A DNA stretch of 64,000 bases from Emticicia sp037153985 (GCF_037153985.1 NZ_JBBAYI010000011.1:62001-126000), one strand, 5' to 3'; numbered from the stretch's first letter, positions 34,319 through 45,106 are shown. Numbers and translations: made by a program. The notes: a model not told the origin generated them from the letters alone.

Positions 34319-37300
34319 TTGCATCGGGCAGTTAAAATATCGGCCAGAATATTACTTAATCTTATTCTCGTTTTATTTATGGGAGTAATGATAGTATTTT
34401 ATGCCCTGCAATTGCCTTTCATTCAAACCCGCACCATTCAGAGGGCTACTGAGTATCTTTCTACAAAATTAGGGTCAAAAGTAACCATAGGCAAAGCCAA
34501 ACTTACATGGTTCGATGAAATTACGCTCGAAGATGTAACTATATATGACCACAAAAACCGTGAAATGATTTTTGTAGAAGAACTATATGTAAACTCTAAG
34601 TCGAATTTTAATTTTGACTGGAACACTTTTCTGACTTTTGATAACAACCTCGACTATGTGATGGTGTTAAGCCCACGGGTAAAATTAATCTATGAACCTG
34701 ACGGCGACCTGAATATCGATAAGTGGATTGCCAAAATAGAAGAACTTACTTCGTCGAGCCCGCCTGATACTACCAAGCCCCGTATAGAACATAATATTCC
34801 GTTTACCATAGACGAAGCCTACATTCAGGGTGGAACCTTCACGTTGCAAGACCCCGAAGAGGAGCGTTTCCCGAAAGAGGAGTTTGACTACAACAATTTT
34901 ACTGTGCATGAGGTCAGAGGTACAGTAAAGAATTTCTTTATTCAGGGCGATACCATCACTTTTGGTCTTAATAGCCTGAAAGGTATTGAAAAACGTAGTA
35001 ATCTGGAAATAAAAGAGCTAAATACCAATTTTTTCTATTCAAGGCAGCACCTTCGTTTCGATGACCTATATGCCAAGATTAATAATTCTACATTAAAGAA
35101 ATCGGTACATTTTAATTATCGTACCCCGCGCGATTTTAAAGATTTTAATGAAAAAGTAGAAATGATTGGCGACCTCTATAACTGTGAGATTGATGCGCAG
35201 GATTTAGCTCGTTTTGCTACTGATATGTATGAATACCATGAGAACTATCTGCTCAATGGTGGCTTTAAGGGAACTGTTCATGATTTCAGAGTGAAAAATT
35301 TTAACCTGAAATTTGGGAAAAACAGTTATCTGGATGGAGAAATAGCCTTTAAAAATATGCCCGACCTCAGAAAGGCCGTTATGGATTTGAACTGGAAACC
35401 TTCACAGATTGATGCCCTTGACGCACGCCAGTATGTGGGCGATTCTCTTTTTACAAAGCATGTGTATAAGTTCGGAGTAGTGAATTTTGCAGGTATTTTT
35501 AAAGGGCTTTATAATGATTTCATGACCGATGCCTTTGTGAAATCGGACATGGGTATTGCCGCGGGAAACATCTCTATGAAAATTCCGGCTAGTAAGGCAA
35601 AGGCTACTTATTCGGGGTCTTTAATGGTTGATGAATTTGATTTGGGCAGACTGGTAAATGAAGATAAAATTTTGCAGAAAATGTCCTTTTCGGGTGAAAT
35701 CAAAGGTAAAGGTTTAACCATAAAGGATGCTCTGCTGAATTTCGATGGTAAAGTGCAGCATATATGGTTCAATGGATACGATTTTAAGAATATTGCGGTT
35801 AATGGTGCTATGAGCCAATCTCTTTTTGATGGGCGCATAAGTGTAAAAGATACAAACCTGACCTTTGATATAGGAGGCAAGATTGATTTCGCTAAGGAAC
35901 TTAATAAGTTTGATATTTATGGTGTTGTTCAGAATGCCAATCTGAGGGCCTTAGGCTATGCCAAAAACGATGTAAAATTACGCTCGGAAATCAATCTTGA
36001 TTTTCAGGGAAATGAATTAGACAACTGGATAGGGCGGGCGCAGTTATTACACACTGTTTTGCAGTATGACAAACGCCTGCTAGGCATTGATTCCGTTTTT
36101 GTTACGTCCGAGTTGGTTGATAATACCCGTAAAATAAGCCTTTTATCAGAGTTTTTCAATATTGATGTAACAGGCAATTTTACGCCTAGTCGTGTAATTA
36201 ATGATGTAACACGTTTCTCGGATGAATACGTGCAGTATTTCGTTGACAGCGAGGCCGAACGCCTGAGTTATTATGAGGGTATGCCCTACAAATACTTACC
36301 AGAAAAATATAGCCTCGATTATAAAATTCTGTTTAAAAAATCAGACCCATTCTTCGCTTACTTTTATCCTGACTTATATATTTCGCCTAATACAGAGCTT
36401 GGAGGGCAGCTTAATGTCAGAAATACAGTTGAGCTTTCGCTTGGGGGCAAAATAGATACCCTAAGGCATGGGAGTATGGCTTTCTATAAAAACGAACTGG
36501 ATTTTAATACTTCAAAAGAAACAACTTCGCCAAAAATTCTGGCTTCTCTTGTTTTTAACTCCGAAAAACAGAAACTCGGTTCTATGGCACCTACCGAAAA
36601 ACTACAAATAGGAGGTGATTGGGGGCAGTCGAACCTGATTGAATTTGATGCCAGAATCAAACAGCAGAATAGTTCTGATAAAGCACAGGTATTTGGTAAA
36701 CTTGCTTTTTTGAAAGATGAAATCGAACTTACCTTTAACCCGAAAAATACAAGACTCGATTTATTGGGCGAAACTTGGTTATTAAGTAAAAACAACCTGA
36801 TAAACTTCTATAATAACGATATATGTTTTCAGGATGTAGCCATTTCAAACAAAAAGCAAAGTATCTCTTTAAATGGCTATTTTTCGCCTGATAGCGTGAA
36901 AGAAGCCTATGTAAAGGTGCATGATTTTGATTTACAAACCCTCAAGCCTTTGTCGGATGTTGATTTGAAAGGGATTGTAAACGGGCAGCTAATGTTGACC
37001 GATATTTACCACGATGGGCTTGTGACCAGTCAGTTTGAAATTGATACCCTTATATACAAAAGTAGCCTGATAGGAGCCGTAGCAGGGAAAGCACTGTGGG
37101 ATAATCTGGAAGAAAAACTTAAAATAAACGGTAATATACTCAGGAAGGGGAACGAGATTTTTAAACTTTCAGGTACCTACGACCCCAAAAACGAACGTAA
37201 TTCGTTAAGCCTGAAAGCTAATTTTAAGAAAGCGAATCTGGAAATTTTCCAGTCGTTTGTCGATGATATTTTTTCAGATTTAGGCGGTTTCGGTTCAGGA

Positions 37301-38917
37301 ACCCTCAATGTTAGCGGAACCCCCGGCGACCCACATATCAGAGGCGCAATTGCCATAGAAAAAGGAGTTTTGCGTATTAATGAACTAAATTCATTTCTTT
37401 ATTTTGACGATGAACTGAATTTTAATGAAGAAGGCTTCGTAGTAAGAAAAGGCTTTAAAGTACGAGATGCCTTAATGAATGGGAATGAAGCCGAAATTGA
37501 AGGAGGTATTTTTAATGGTGGTGGCGGAAACTTCATGTTAGGCATTCATGCTTATATGCGTGGCCGTGAAGGTTTTAAAATCATGAATACAACCATTGAA
37601 AATAATGAAGATTTTTATGGCGTAGGTATGGCTACCGGAGACTTACACATCACGGGTAGTTTAAAGCATGTGGCTATTACAGGGAACCTGACTAGTAAAA
37701 AAGACACCAAAATTACTATACCGCTCGACGGAGCTACCAGTGTAAGTGCCGAAGCCGAAGGAATAACCTTTGTAAGCCGTAATACACAAGGCAATAAAAA
37801 TAAAGAAGCCAAAAAAGATTCAATAAATACGGTTGAAAAAGGAAGCCTTACCATGGCTTTTAACTTTACTATTACACCCGATGCCGAATGTGAGGTAATA
37901 TTTGACCGAATTAATAAAGATAAACTTACAGCCGTAGGAAACGGTCGAATAAGCATTGAATATGATACCCGCGGTGATTTTACGATGTCGGGGCCATATA
38001 CAATCAAGAGTGGTAAATATGATTTCAGTTTGCAGAATATATCTTCTTTAAGGAAATTCGATATTGCCGACGGAAGCTGGATTCGGTGGTCGGGTGACCC
38101 ATACAATGCCGACATCAGCATTAATGCCAGTTATACGGCTAACAATATCTTATTGCCCGAAGGCGTAGTTACAAGTTCTAATACTACCGAATTGCGTAAC
38201 CCTTACCCTGTAAGTGCTTACATAATACTGACCGATAAACTACTGACCCCAAGTATTAAGTACGACATTAAATTCGATTTACGCCGGATTCCACTTAATC
38301 TTCAACCGCAGGTAATTGCTTTTGAGCAAAGACTTCGGAATGATGAACAGCTTTTGTCTAATAACTTTGTAGGTATTACGGCACTTAACCGGCTTTTCTC
38401 GGATAACAGTTTCAGAGATGCCGTCGATTCTCAGCTATTGCTCGATAACGTAAGCGGATTATTGACCAATCAGCTAGGTAATATTGCTTCTAAAATAAAT
38501 CCTAATCTTGAAGTAGGGGTGCAGCTTGGGGTTTTAAGTACCTTACGCCAGAATCTTTTTAATAATATGCAACTGAATTTCTCGTATCGGTTTAGTAATA
38601 ACCGCCTGAAACTCAGTGTGAACAATACCATTTTGCAAAATATTGACCAGACCGCCAGTAATTATTTTTACGGAGGCGAGGTTGAATGGATGCTCAATGA
38701 AGATGGTACTTGGCGTTTAAAAGCATATAGCCGTAACGTTCCGAACTACTTCTATAATTTTAATAATAACGTAACAGTAAATGGTGTGAGCCTTCAGCAT
38801 ACACGCAATTTTAACACTATTTTCAAACGTAAAACGCCGAAAAACATTCCGATAGCTCCTATTCCTACGGTTCGTAAAAACAACAATTTCAAGCCTATTC
38901 CCTTTCAGGGTAGTTAA
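34319..38917 (+). CDS. TamB-like translocation and assembly module protein (DUF490)
   Basis: This 1532-residue protein has one N-terminal membrane helix (about 10-32), then a very long run of beta-strand repeats of the AsmA/TamB type ('YLSTKLGSKVTIGKAKLTWFD', split after 'KVTI', near residue 50), and a C-terminal DUF490 domain ('RGDFTMSGPYTIKSGKYDF', 'ADISINASYTANNIL', 'NLEVGVQLGVLS'). TamB spans the periplasm and works with an Omp85 protein in envelope and lipid transport. A stop at 34307-34309 leaves no upstream ATG, so the start is a TTG at 34319 (or ATT at 34313/34316). The TAA stop shares bases with the convergent porin stop (TTAA). Confidence 0.87.
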   Translation: MHRAVKISARILLNLILVLFMGVMIVFYALQLPFIQTRTIQRATEYLSTKLGSKVTIGKAKLTWFDEITLEDVTIYDHKNREMIFVEELYVNSKSNFNFDWNTFLTFDNNLDYVMVLSPRVKLIYEPDGDLNIDKWIAKIEELTSSSPPDTTKPRIEHNIPFTIDEAYIQGGTFTLQDPEEERFPKEEFDYNNFTVHEVRGTVKNFFIQGDTITFGLNSLKGIEKRSNLEIKELNTNFFYSRQHLRFDDLYAKINNSTLKKSVHFNYRTPRDFKDFNEKVEMIGDLYNCEIDAQDLARFATDMYEYHENYLLNGGFKGTVHDFRVKNFNLKFGKNSYLDGEIAFKNMPDLRKAVMDLNWKPSQIDALDARQYVGDSLFTKHVYKFGVVNFAGIFKGLYNDFMTDAFVKSDMGIAAGNISMKIPASKAKATYSGSLMVDEFDLGRLVNEDKILQKMSFSGEIKGKGLTIKDALLNFDGKVQHIWFNGYDFKNIAVNGAMSQSLFDGRISVKDTNLTFDIGGKIDFAKELNKFDIYGVVQNANLRALGYAKNDVKLRSEINLDFQGNELDNWIGRAQLLHTVLQYDKRLLGIDSVFVTSELVDNTRKISLLSEFFNIDVTGNFTPSRVINDVTRFSDEYVQYFVDSEAERLSYYEGMPYKYLPEKYSLDYKILFKKSDPFFAYFYPDLYISPNTELGGQLNVRNTVELSLGGKIDTLRHGSMAFYKNELDFNTSKETTSPKILASLVFNSEKQKLGSMAPTEKLQIGGDWGQSNLIEFDARIKQQNSSDKAQVFGKLAFLKDEIELTFNPKNTRLDLLGETWLLSKNNLINFYNNDICFQDVAISNKKQSISLNGYFSPDSVKEAYVKVHDFDLQTLKPLSDVDLKGIVNGQLMLTDIYHDGLVTSQFEIDTLIYKSSLIGAVAGKALWDNLEEKLKINGNILRKGNEIFKLSGTYDPKNERNSLSLKANFKKANLEIFQSFVDDIFSDLGGFGSGTLNVSGTPGDPHIRGAIAIEKGVLRINELNSFLYFDDELNFNEEGFVVRKGFKVRDALMNGNEAEIEGGIFNGGGGNFMLGIHAYMRGREGFKIMNTTIENNEDFYGVGMATGDLHITGSLKHVAITGNLTSKKDTKITIPLDGATSVSAEAEGITFVSRNTQGNKNKEAKKDSINTVEKGSLTMAFNFTITPDAECEVIFDRINKDKLTAVGNGRISIEYDTRGDFTMSGPYTIKSGKYDFSLQNISSLRKFDIADGSWIRWSGDPYNADISINASYTANNILLPEGVVTSSNTTELRNPYPVSAYIILTDKLLTPSIKYDIKFDLRRIPLNLQPQVIAFEQRLRNDEQLLSNNFVGITALNRLFSDNSFRDAVDSQLLLDNVSGLLTNQLGNIASKINPNLEVGVQLGVLSTLRQNLFNNMQLNFSYRFSNNRLKLSVNNTILQNIDQTASNYFYGGEVEWMLNEDGTWRLKAYSRNVPNYFYNFNNNVTVNGVSLQHTRNFNTIFKRKTPKNIPIAPIPTVRKNNNFKPIPFQGS

Positions 38918-40233
38918 AAACGATACTGGACACGACAAGTAAAGTTATTATCTTTAATGTCAGTAGTGTAGTCGGTTAGTGCAGTTTTTTCGTTTTGTGG
39001 CATCTCATACCATAGCATTACTCTTACGTTTTCGTTCAGGTAAGTTAAATAACCCATGCCAAAAGTGTTAAAGCGGATGTCGGCCGCCGAAAAAGTTTTG
39101 CCTATTTCTCCAGCCTTTACTTTTTTATTTGGGTCATACCAGTCGTATTTCAAGACAAGCTGATGCTTTCTGCTGCCCAGATGTTGAAGAAAATAAAAAT
39201 AGGCCCCATCAAAGTTACGGATGTATAACGGTGCTGGTTTGCCGTTTTCCAGCGGAATTACTGATGGCGTTTCGCTAGTACTTTGTACGGCTGTTTGTAT
39301 ACCACGAATATATTCTGCTCTGAATTCGGTATCGCCTTTTCGTCCAGGAATCTTTATCTGTACATCCGCACCGAAATATTTTCTTGGGGCAATTTTACCC
39401 ACATTGCTCTGAGACGAATCTGCGACAAAACGCTTAGTACCACTATTATTTACCCGATAAATCTGATTTGTGAACTGCTCCATTCCCCCTATAAAACCAG
39501 AAATGCTGCCACTCACAATAATTTTTGGCGTAATTGAATAGTGTTTTACAGAAAGCCTTGTTATCAGGTCTTTATGGTTGTCAAAATCGGCTACGGCTGT
39601 TAAACCTTGCCCATTAAACAAACCTGCATCGAAACGGATGTATTTCAGGAAATTGGTTTTGGTTCGTGGTTCAAAAGTACCCATAAAACCAAAATCCCTT
39701 TCGACTTTCATCAGAATCTGTGACATCCTCCCTCGCTCGGGTGATTCCCTGTCTGGCGAGCCATAGTTTACCTCAAAGCCAAATGGGCGGGCAAACATTC
39801 CGGTAGTGAGGTAAAAAGCGTTGAGTTTATTTTCATAAATACGCCCCCAGAAATCTCTGATAACTACCCCTCTTTCGGTTCCGTCAAACTGGAAAATAAA
39901 ATAAAGACGGGGCATATTGTTTTTATCGAATCGGGCGTAATCAAAACGAAAACGACCCCGACGCATCATAAACCGATTACTGGCATTGGGCTGAAAATCA
40001 CCTCCGTTAAAATTCTTGGCTCCTTTAGTTTGTATCCACTGAAACTGTGGTTGAATATAGCCACTTATACCAATGTATTCGTACTTTTTGAAAGTAGATA
40101 ATAGTTTACGGGCTGTTGTGGTGTCAATATCCATCAAAGAGCCGTGGTCTTGCCCATACGATTTTGAAGCACCTATAACAAATATAATACAGATTATGCC
40201 TGCTAAATAAGATAAGCCGGAATGAGGTTTCAT
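38914..40233 (-). CDS. Outer-membrane porin, phosphate-selective (OprO/OprP-like)
   Basis: This 439-residue protein has a signal peptide (about 1-27, ending SYGQ), then 'EYIGISGYIQPQFQWIQTKGA' (split after 'FQW'), 'NRFMMRRGRFRFDYARFDKN', and barrel strands ending 'NNFTCRVQYRF' with the terminal aromatic residue of outer-membrane proteins. The 'RRGRFRFDY' segment is typical of the OprO/OprP porin family, which passes phosphate or polyphosphate. It lies 151 bases downstream of the PiT phosphate transporter on the same strand, so outer- and inner-membrane phosphate uptake look paired. The 3' end overlaps the TamB-like gene by 4 bases in convergent orientation. Confidence 0.82.
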   Translation of the reverse strand: MKPHSGLSYLAGIICIIFVIGASKSYGQDHGSLMDIDTTTARKLLSTFKKYEYIGISGYIQPQFQWIQTKGAKNFNGGDFQPNASNRFMMRRGRFRFDYARFDKNNMPRLYFIFQFDGTERGVVIRDFWGRIYENKLNAFYLTTGMFARPFGFEVNYGSPDRESPERGRMSQILMKVERDFGFMGTFEPRTKTNFLKYIRFDAGLFNGQGLTAVADFDNHKDLITRLSVKHYSITPKIIVSGSISGFIGGMEQFTNQIYRVNNSGTKRFVADSSQSNVGKIAPRKYFGADVQIKIPGRKGDTEFRAEYIRGIQTAVQSTSETPSVIPLENGKPAPLYIRNFDGAYFYFLQHLGSRKHQLVLKYDWYDPNKKVKAGEIGKTFSAADIRFNTFGMGYLTYLNENVRVMLWYEMPQNEKTALTDYTTDIKDNNFTCRVQYRF

Positions 40234-40384
40234 ATTGGTGTTTTAAAGCATACGTAGTGTATGGAAAATTTTATTACCTGATAATATTCCGGCGCAATCT
40301 GATAGATGCACCGGAATATTATGAAATAATCTTATATTTTTATTGAGGGAGATGTGTCAATTTTTGCTTCTTCGCTAGTCCTGA

Positions 40385-41800
40385 CTACAATAACCAGCGG
40401 AAGAACACAAACAAGCTAGCTGAAAGAATGATAGCTACCGGCAAGGTTAGTACCCATGCCAGTGCAATATTTTTAATTGTACCCGACTGAAGGTTTTTAA
40501 TACCTTTACTAGCAACCATTGTACCTGCAATACCCGACGAAAGCGAGTGAGTAGTACTTACAGGTAATTTAAACCAAGAGGCCATTCCGATGGTAGCTGC
40601 GGCCACTAATTCGGCAGAAGCTCCCTGCGCATAAGTTAAGTGAGATTTACCTATTTTTTCGCCTACGGTAACCACAATTCTTTTCCATCCAATCATGGTT
40701 CCTAAGCCTAACGACAGTGAAATCATCAGAATAACCCACATAGGTGCGTGGTCGGTGTATTTCCTGATACCTTTTTCTTCTTGTACTGCGGCTGCTTTGA
40801 GCGCGTCTTTATCGGTTGCACTTAATACAATATCGGAGTCTTCAACCAGTTTTTTAGTGTTGCCACTAATAGTAAGCAAGGCTTTGCGGGCATCTAAAGC
40901 ATTTGTTTTATTTACTCTGTTGCTATCGGCAAGTGAGTTCAGGAAACTAACACTCTGATTGATTTTGGCAATTCTTGCTTTTTCAATATCCGAAACCTTA
41001 GTAGTATCAATTAAGGCAATCTTTTCAGAAATAACCGCAAGGTCAGGTTTAATTTTATTGAAGTCGATAGTATTATTGATAGCGAAATAAGCGGGTAAAA
41101 TCCCTATCAGGATGAGCATTACCAAACCTATACCTTTTTGCCCGTCGTTACGGCCATGAAAGAAACTCACAAGTGTACAGGTAGTAATTAATATAGCTCT
41201 TACCCAGAAAGGAGGTTCTTCGTTTTTCTTAGGCTCATCAAAAATCTGCTTTCTTACATCTTTGCTAAGTAACCGACGTAACGAAAACATTAATATTACT
41301 GCCAAGCTGAAACCAACCAGTGGCGATAGAAAAAGCGCGTAAAATATTTCTTTTGCTTTGTCCCAGTTAACTGCTGCTACCCCTGTGGTATTGTCGGGTA
41401 AAAGGGCGTATCCGAGGCCAACACCCAGAATAGCACCAATCAAGGTATGAGAGCTAGAGGCCGGAATACCAAAATACCAAGTTCCGAAGTTCCAGATAAT
41501 GGCACTAAAAAGTAAGGCCAGTACCATGGCGATACTATGGTAGACGTTCTGGTCGATTAGTAATTCAACAGGTAGTAAGTTTACGATACTCATGCCTACA
41601 CCCACGCCACCTGTTACTACCCCCACAAAGTTGATTAAACCTGACCAAACAACTGCTTGCGTAGGTTTTAGTGAGTTGGTGTAAATAACGGTTGCAACAG
41701 CGTTGGCAGTATCATGAAAACCATTGATGAATTCGAATGCACAGGCAGCCAGAAGGCAGAAAGAAAGTAGGAAAAAAATGTCGGTTTGTAAATCAAACAT
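40385..41800 (-). CDS. Inorganic phosphate transporter, PiT family
   Basis: This 471-residue protein carries the paired PiT signatures 'FEFINGFHDTANAVATV' near the N-terminus and 'LVSFFHGRNDGQKGIG' in the middle, plus 'GIPASSSHTLIGAILGVGLG' and 'KLPVSTTHSLSSGIAG' in each half. About ten membrane helices are visible. A soluble, charged insertion (about residues 240-355) separates the halves, as in other Bacteroidota PiT proteins. It co-transports phosphate with protons or sodium across the inner membrane. The porin gene follows on the same strand and the hybrid kinase gene precedes it, 138 bases upstream. Confidence 0.92.
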   Translation of the reverse strand: MFDLQTDIFFLLSFCLLAACAFEFINGFHDTANAVATVIYTNSLKPTQAVVWSGLINFVGVVTGGVGVGMSIVNLLPVELLIDQNVYHSIAMVLALLFSAIIWNFGTWYFGIPASSSHTLIGAILGVGLGYALLPDNTTGVAAVNWDKAKEIFYALFLSPLVGFSLAVILMFSLRRLLSKDVRKQIFDEPKKNEEPPFWVRAILITTCTLVSFFHGRNDGQKGIGLVMLILIGILPAYFAINNTIDFNKIKPDLAVISEKIALIDTTKVSDIEKARIAKINQSVSFLNSLADSNRVNKTNALDARKALLTISGNTKKLVEDSDIVLSATDKDALKAAAVQEEKGIRKYTDHAPMWVILMISLSLGLGTMIGWKRIVVTVGEKIGKSHLTYAQGASAELVAAATIGMASWFKLPVSTTHSLSSGIAGTMVASKGIKNLQSGTIKNIALAWVLTLPVAIILSASLFVFFRWLL

Positions 41801-41938
41801 GAGCTTTTGGGCTTAATTATAAGTACAGTATGATTATATTGGTGTTTATATTTTGGATACAAAAATCCTAAACTTTCTAAGATAGTAGAAAGAATTAATG
41901 TTAAGAAATTGTAAAGACTTTTAATATAAAACCTTAAA

Positions 41939-44900
41939 TTAAACAAAACTGGTTATTTTCTCAAAAAGCTCTTTCTGGTGGAACGGCTTTGTAATGTATT
42001 CATCCATGCCAATCTCCATACATTTATCTTTTTCGCCAACCAGCGAGTGGGCTGTCATGGCAATGATGGGGGTCTGTTTTTTTAGTTCTTGTCTGATATT
42101 AATAGTTGCCTGATACCCATCCATTTCGGGCATTTGTAAATCCATCAGAATCACATCATAATGCGCCTGTTTTACTTTTTCAATGGCAATCAGCCCATTT
42201 TGTGCAAGGTCAGTTTCAAAACCAAATTTTTCGAGTACCCTTAAAGCCAGTTTCTGATTCATGAGGTTATCTTCAACCAGCAATACTTTTACTTGTTTGT
42301 CGCTAACAAGAGCCGTGTTGCTCTCGGTATTCCGTTTTGTTTCGGTTTCTACTTTCTTGTAGGGAATAGTAACCGTAAAAGAAGAGCCTTTATCAATGGT
42401 ACTTTCGACTTTAATTTTTCCGTTTTGTAGTTCAACCAAAGATTTTGAAATACTTAGCCCTAAGCCTGTTCCGCCATATTTTCGTGTAGTGTCTGAGTTT
42501 GCTTGTGTAAATCGGTCAAAAATCATATCCATTTTTTCCTGAGAAATACCTATACCCGTATCTGTTACTTTGAACGAAACAGAGCACTCGGCTGGTTGAT
42601 TTGTGACTACCTCGGCTACTATTTTTACAGAACCCTGTGGGGTAAATTTAATAGCATTATTAACAAGATTGAGCAATATCTGGTGTAACCTTGTAGGGTC
42701 GCCGAGCAGCAATTCAGGTATATTATCATCCAGTTTGCAGTCTAGTTCTAGCCCTTTCTCATTGGCTTTCCCTTTCAGGATAGTTTTGATATTTTTTACA
42801 ATTTCTTTCACATTGAAAGGAATCTCCTCAATAGCAATATGCCCTGATTCTATTTTTGAAATATCCAGAATGTCATTAATAATGCCAAGGAGATTTTCGG
42901 TTGAAGTGCTTATGTACGACAAATATTCTGCCTGTTCTTCGGTAAGCGGAGTATCTTTCAGTAAATTGGCAAAACCCACAATTGCGTTCATTGGAGTACG
43001 AATCTCGTGGCTCATATTCGCCAGAAATACGTCTTTTGCATGGGCATTCTGTTCGGCTTGCACTTTAGCCTTTATTAGCTCTTTTTCCATCAGAATGCGT
43101 TCTGTCATATCTACCGCATTGCCAATTACATACTTTTGCCCATCAATTAGTTCTGAAAGTATATTATTATACATCCATGTTTTGATTGAGCCATCCTGAT
43201 GCCTCACTTTCATTAAGCCTTTGAAATGTCCCTTTTTCTCTATTTCAGCCAGATATTCTTTTACAATATCGCTATATTCTAACGGAACTAGGTCGAATAA
43301 CGATTTTTGAAGGAAATGTTCTACTGAATAACCCAGCAACTCGGCTCCAGCCGGATTTACGGTCAGAAAATTACCTCGAAGGTCATGGGTGCACATCAAG
43401 CCTTGAGCGTGTTCAAAAAAGCCTCTATGCCTTTCTTCACTGAGTAATATTTTGCGTTCCCATATTTTCTTGGCAGTAATATCTTTTGCAATGCCCAGAT
43501 ACCCTGTTATTTCACCTGTTTCATTTCTGAGAGGGGTCAACGACAACTCGACTGTAATTCTGGAACCACCTTTGGTAATGTAAGTCCACTCTCTGGTATG
43601 CGTAGCACCAAGGCGAGCTTTGGCAATAATAGCCTCTTCTTCTACTCTTAGCCTGATATTTAATTCTTTTGATACTTCTTCGGCATAAGTTTTTATCTCT
43701 TCAGGGTCATGAAAAATAGCCGCATATTGTTTATCAACCATTTCTTCTGCCCTATACCCCAGCATTAATTCGGAACCTTTATTGAAAGTTCTGATTTTAC
43801 CCAGTTCGTCGGCAGTAATGATAGATATGCCCGAATCAGCATCCATTATTGCCTGTAACTGTGTATAGAGGCGGTCACGTTCAATTCTTGTTTGCTTTTC
43901 TTTATCAATATCCTGTAATGTACCGTATACCGAGTTTATTTCACCGTTTTTAAATTCGGCTTGCCCCATGACTCTCACCCACTTTTTGCTACCTTTTTCA
44001 GTGTCAATCTGTAATTCGGTATCAAATGGCTGCCCTGTTTTAATAGCGTTTCTGATAAGAGCTACAAAAACATTATCGTTGTTGTTTTGCAGTAATGTAT
44101 CGAGGTTGTGTAAAGAAGTGAAGTCAGTATCTGATTCATAAATATCTTTACATATTGAAGAGAAGAAGACTGTGCGGGTTTCAAGGTCAACTTTCCAGCC
44201 TCCAATCTGGGCCACCCTATTAGTCGACTCCAGCATATTTTTGGTTTCCCGAAGTTCCTGTTCTATCTGGTTTTGCTGGGTAATATCACGGCCTATGCCA
44301 TAACGGTTTCCGGTGCTTGAGTCATACGTAACAACCCACTGTACTAACTTAAAGCCCCCATCGGCAGTTCTGAATCGATTAGTGAAGCTAGCTGTCTTTA
44401 GCTTAGAGGTAAGGTCGTTTAAAAAGTTGGTTGAAGCCTGAATATCGTCAGGATGTATAAAGTCAAAAATAGAGTTTTCGAGTAGTTGTTTTTCTGACCA
44501 CCCCAATGTTGTTGTAAAAGCAGGATTAATGGTTTTGAAATAACTATTTTCGATCATGCAAATCATGTCCTGCGACAACTGGAACAACGTTTCATAGCTT
44601 TTTAACTCAGCTTTTTCTTTACGGGCTACAATTTGAGAAATAACCTCCTGTGCCAGTATTCTGAGTGCGAGCCTTTGGTTCTGGTCTAGTTTATTAGCTT
44701 TGTTATCGAGTACACACAAAGAGCCTAAGGCATAACCGTTAGGGTCAATCAGCGGGTATCCTGCATAAAAACGTATATGCGAGCTTCCTGTTACAAAAGG
44801 ATTATTTTTGAAACGTTCGTCTTTTGTAGCATCTTCTACTTCAAAAATAGCTTCTTCAAGAATTGTATACCTACAAAAGGCTATATCTCTGCTTGATTCG

Positions 44901-45106
44901 TCACCTTCTAAGCCTATTTTAGATTTATACCATTGTCTTTCTTCATCAACTAGGGTAACCAATGATATAGGCACGCCACAAATAGCAGATGCCAGTTCGG
45001 TAAGTCTGTCAAATTCTATCTCATTTTTGGTATCAAGTATGTTGTAATACTTGAGTGCTTTTATTCGCTCTTCTTCGTTAGCCGGAACAGGTAGTGAATC
45101 TGCCAT
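41939..45106 (-). CDS. Hybrid sensor histidine kinase: GAF, four PAS, kinase, receiver
   Basis: This 1055-residue protein has no membrane segment. Domains in order: GAF (about 20-165, 'DEERQWYKSKIGLEGDESSR'), PAS1 (about 170-285), PAS2 (about 290-405), PAS3 (about 410-540), PAS4 (about 550-670). A HisKA domain follows with the phospho-accepting H700 in 'NMSHEIRTPMNAIVGFANLL', then HATPase_c ('FDRFTQANSDTTRKYGGTGL', then GLS). The receiver has phospho-acceptor D989 in 'VILMDLQMPEMDGY' and ends with the 'ITKPF' lysine. It senses a cytoplasmic signal and passes phosphate internally; no output domain or partner regulator lies next to it. Its place upstream of PiT and porin hints at phosphate but is not proof. 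Confidence 0.9.
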   Translation of the reverse strand: MADSLPVPANEEERIKALKYYNILDTKNEIEFDRLTELASAICGVPISLVTLVDEERQWYKSKIGLEGDESSRDIAFCRYTILEEAIFEVEDATKDERFKNNPFVTGSSHIRFYAGYPLIDPNGYALGSLCVLDNKANKLDQNQRLALRILAQEVISQIVARKEKAELKSYETLFQLSQDMICMIENSYFKTINPAFTTTLGWSEKQLLENSIFDFIHPDDIQASTNFLNDLTSKLKTASFTNRFRTADGGFKLVQWVVTYDSSTGNRYGIGRDITQQNQIEQELRETKNMLESTNRVAQIGGWKVDLETRTVFFSSICKDIYESDTDFTSLHNLDTLLQNNNDNVFVALIRNAIKTGQPFDTELQIDTEKGSKKWVRVMGQAEFKNGEINSVYGTLQDIDKEKQTRIERDRLYTQLQAIMDADSGISIITADELGKIRTFNKGSELMLGYRAEEMVDKQYAAIFHDPEEIKTYAEEVSKELNIRLRVEEEAIIAKARLGATHTREWTYITKGGSRITVELSLTPLRNETGEITGYLGIAKDITAKKIWERKILLSEERHRGFFEHAQGLMCTHDLRGNFLTVNPAGAELLGYSVEHFLQKSLFDLVPLEYSDIVKEYLAEIEKKGHFKGLMKVRHQDGSIKTWMYNNILSELIDGQKYVIGNAVDMTERILMEKELIKAKVQAEQNAHAKDVFLANMSHEIRTPMNAIVGFANLLKDTPLTEEQAEYLSYISTSTENLLGIINDILDISKIESGHIAIEEIPFNVKEIVKNIKTILKGKANEKGLELDCKLDDNIPELLLGDPTRLHQILLNLVNNAIKFTPQGSVKIVAEVVTNQPAECSVSFKVTDTGIGISQEKMDMIFDRFTQANSDTTRKYGGTGLGLSISKSLVELQNGKIKVESTIDKGSSFTVTIPYKKVETETKRNTESNTALVSDKQVKVLLVEDNLMNQKLALRVLEKFGFETDLAQNGLIAIEKVKQAHYDVILMDLQMPEMDGYQATINIRQELKKQTPIIAMTAHSLVGEKDKCMEIGMDEYITKPFHQKELFEKITSFV

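Noticed and set aside
37615..38121. 168-residue open frame on the minus strand inside the TamB-like gene
   Set aside because: Fully antisense to a well-supported coding region, with no recognisable domain.
42603..43199. 198-residue open frame on the plus strand inside the hybrid kinase gene
   Set aside because: Antisense to the HisKA/HATPase/PAS codons; composition is that of a shadow frame.
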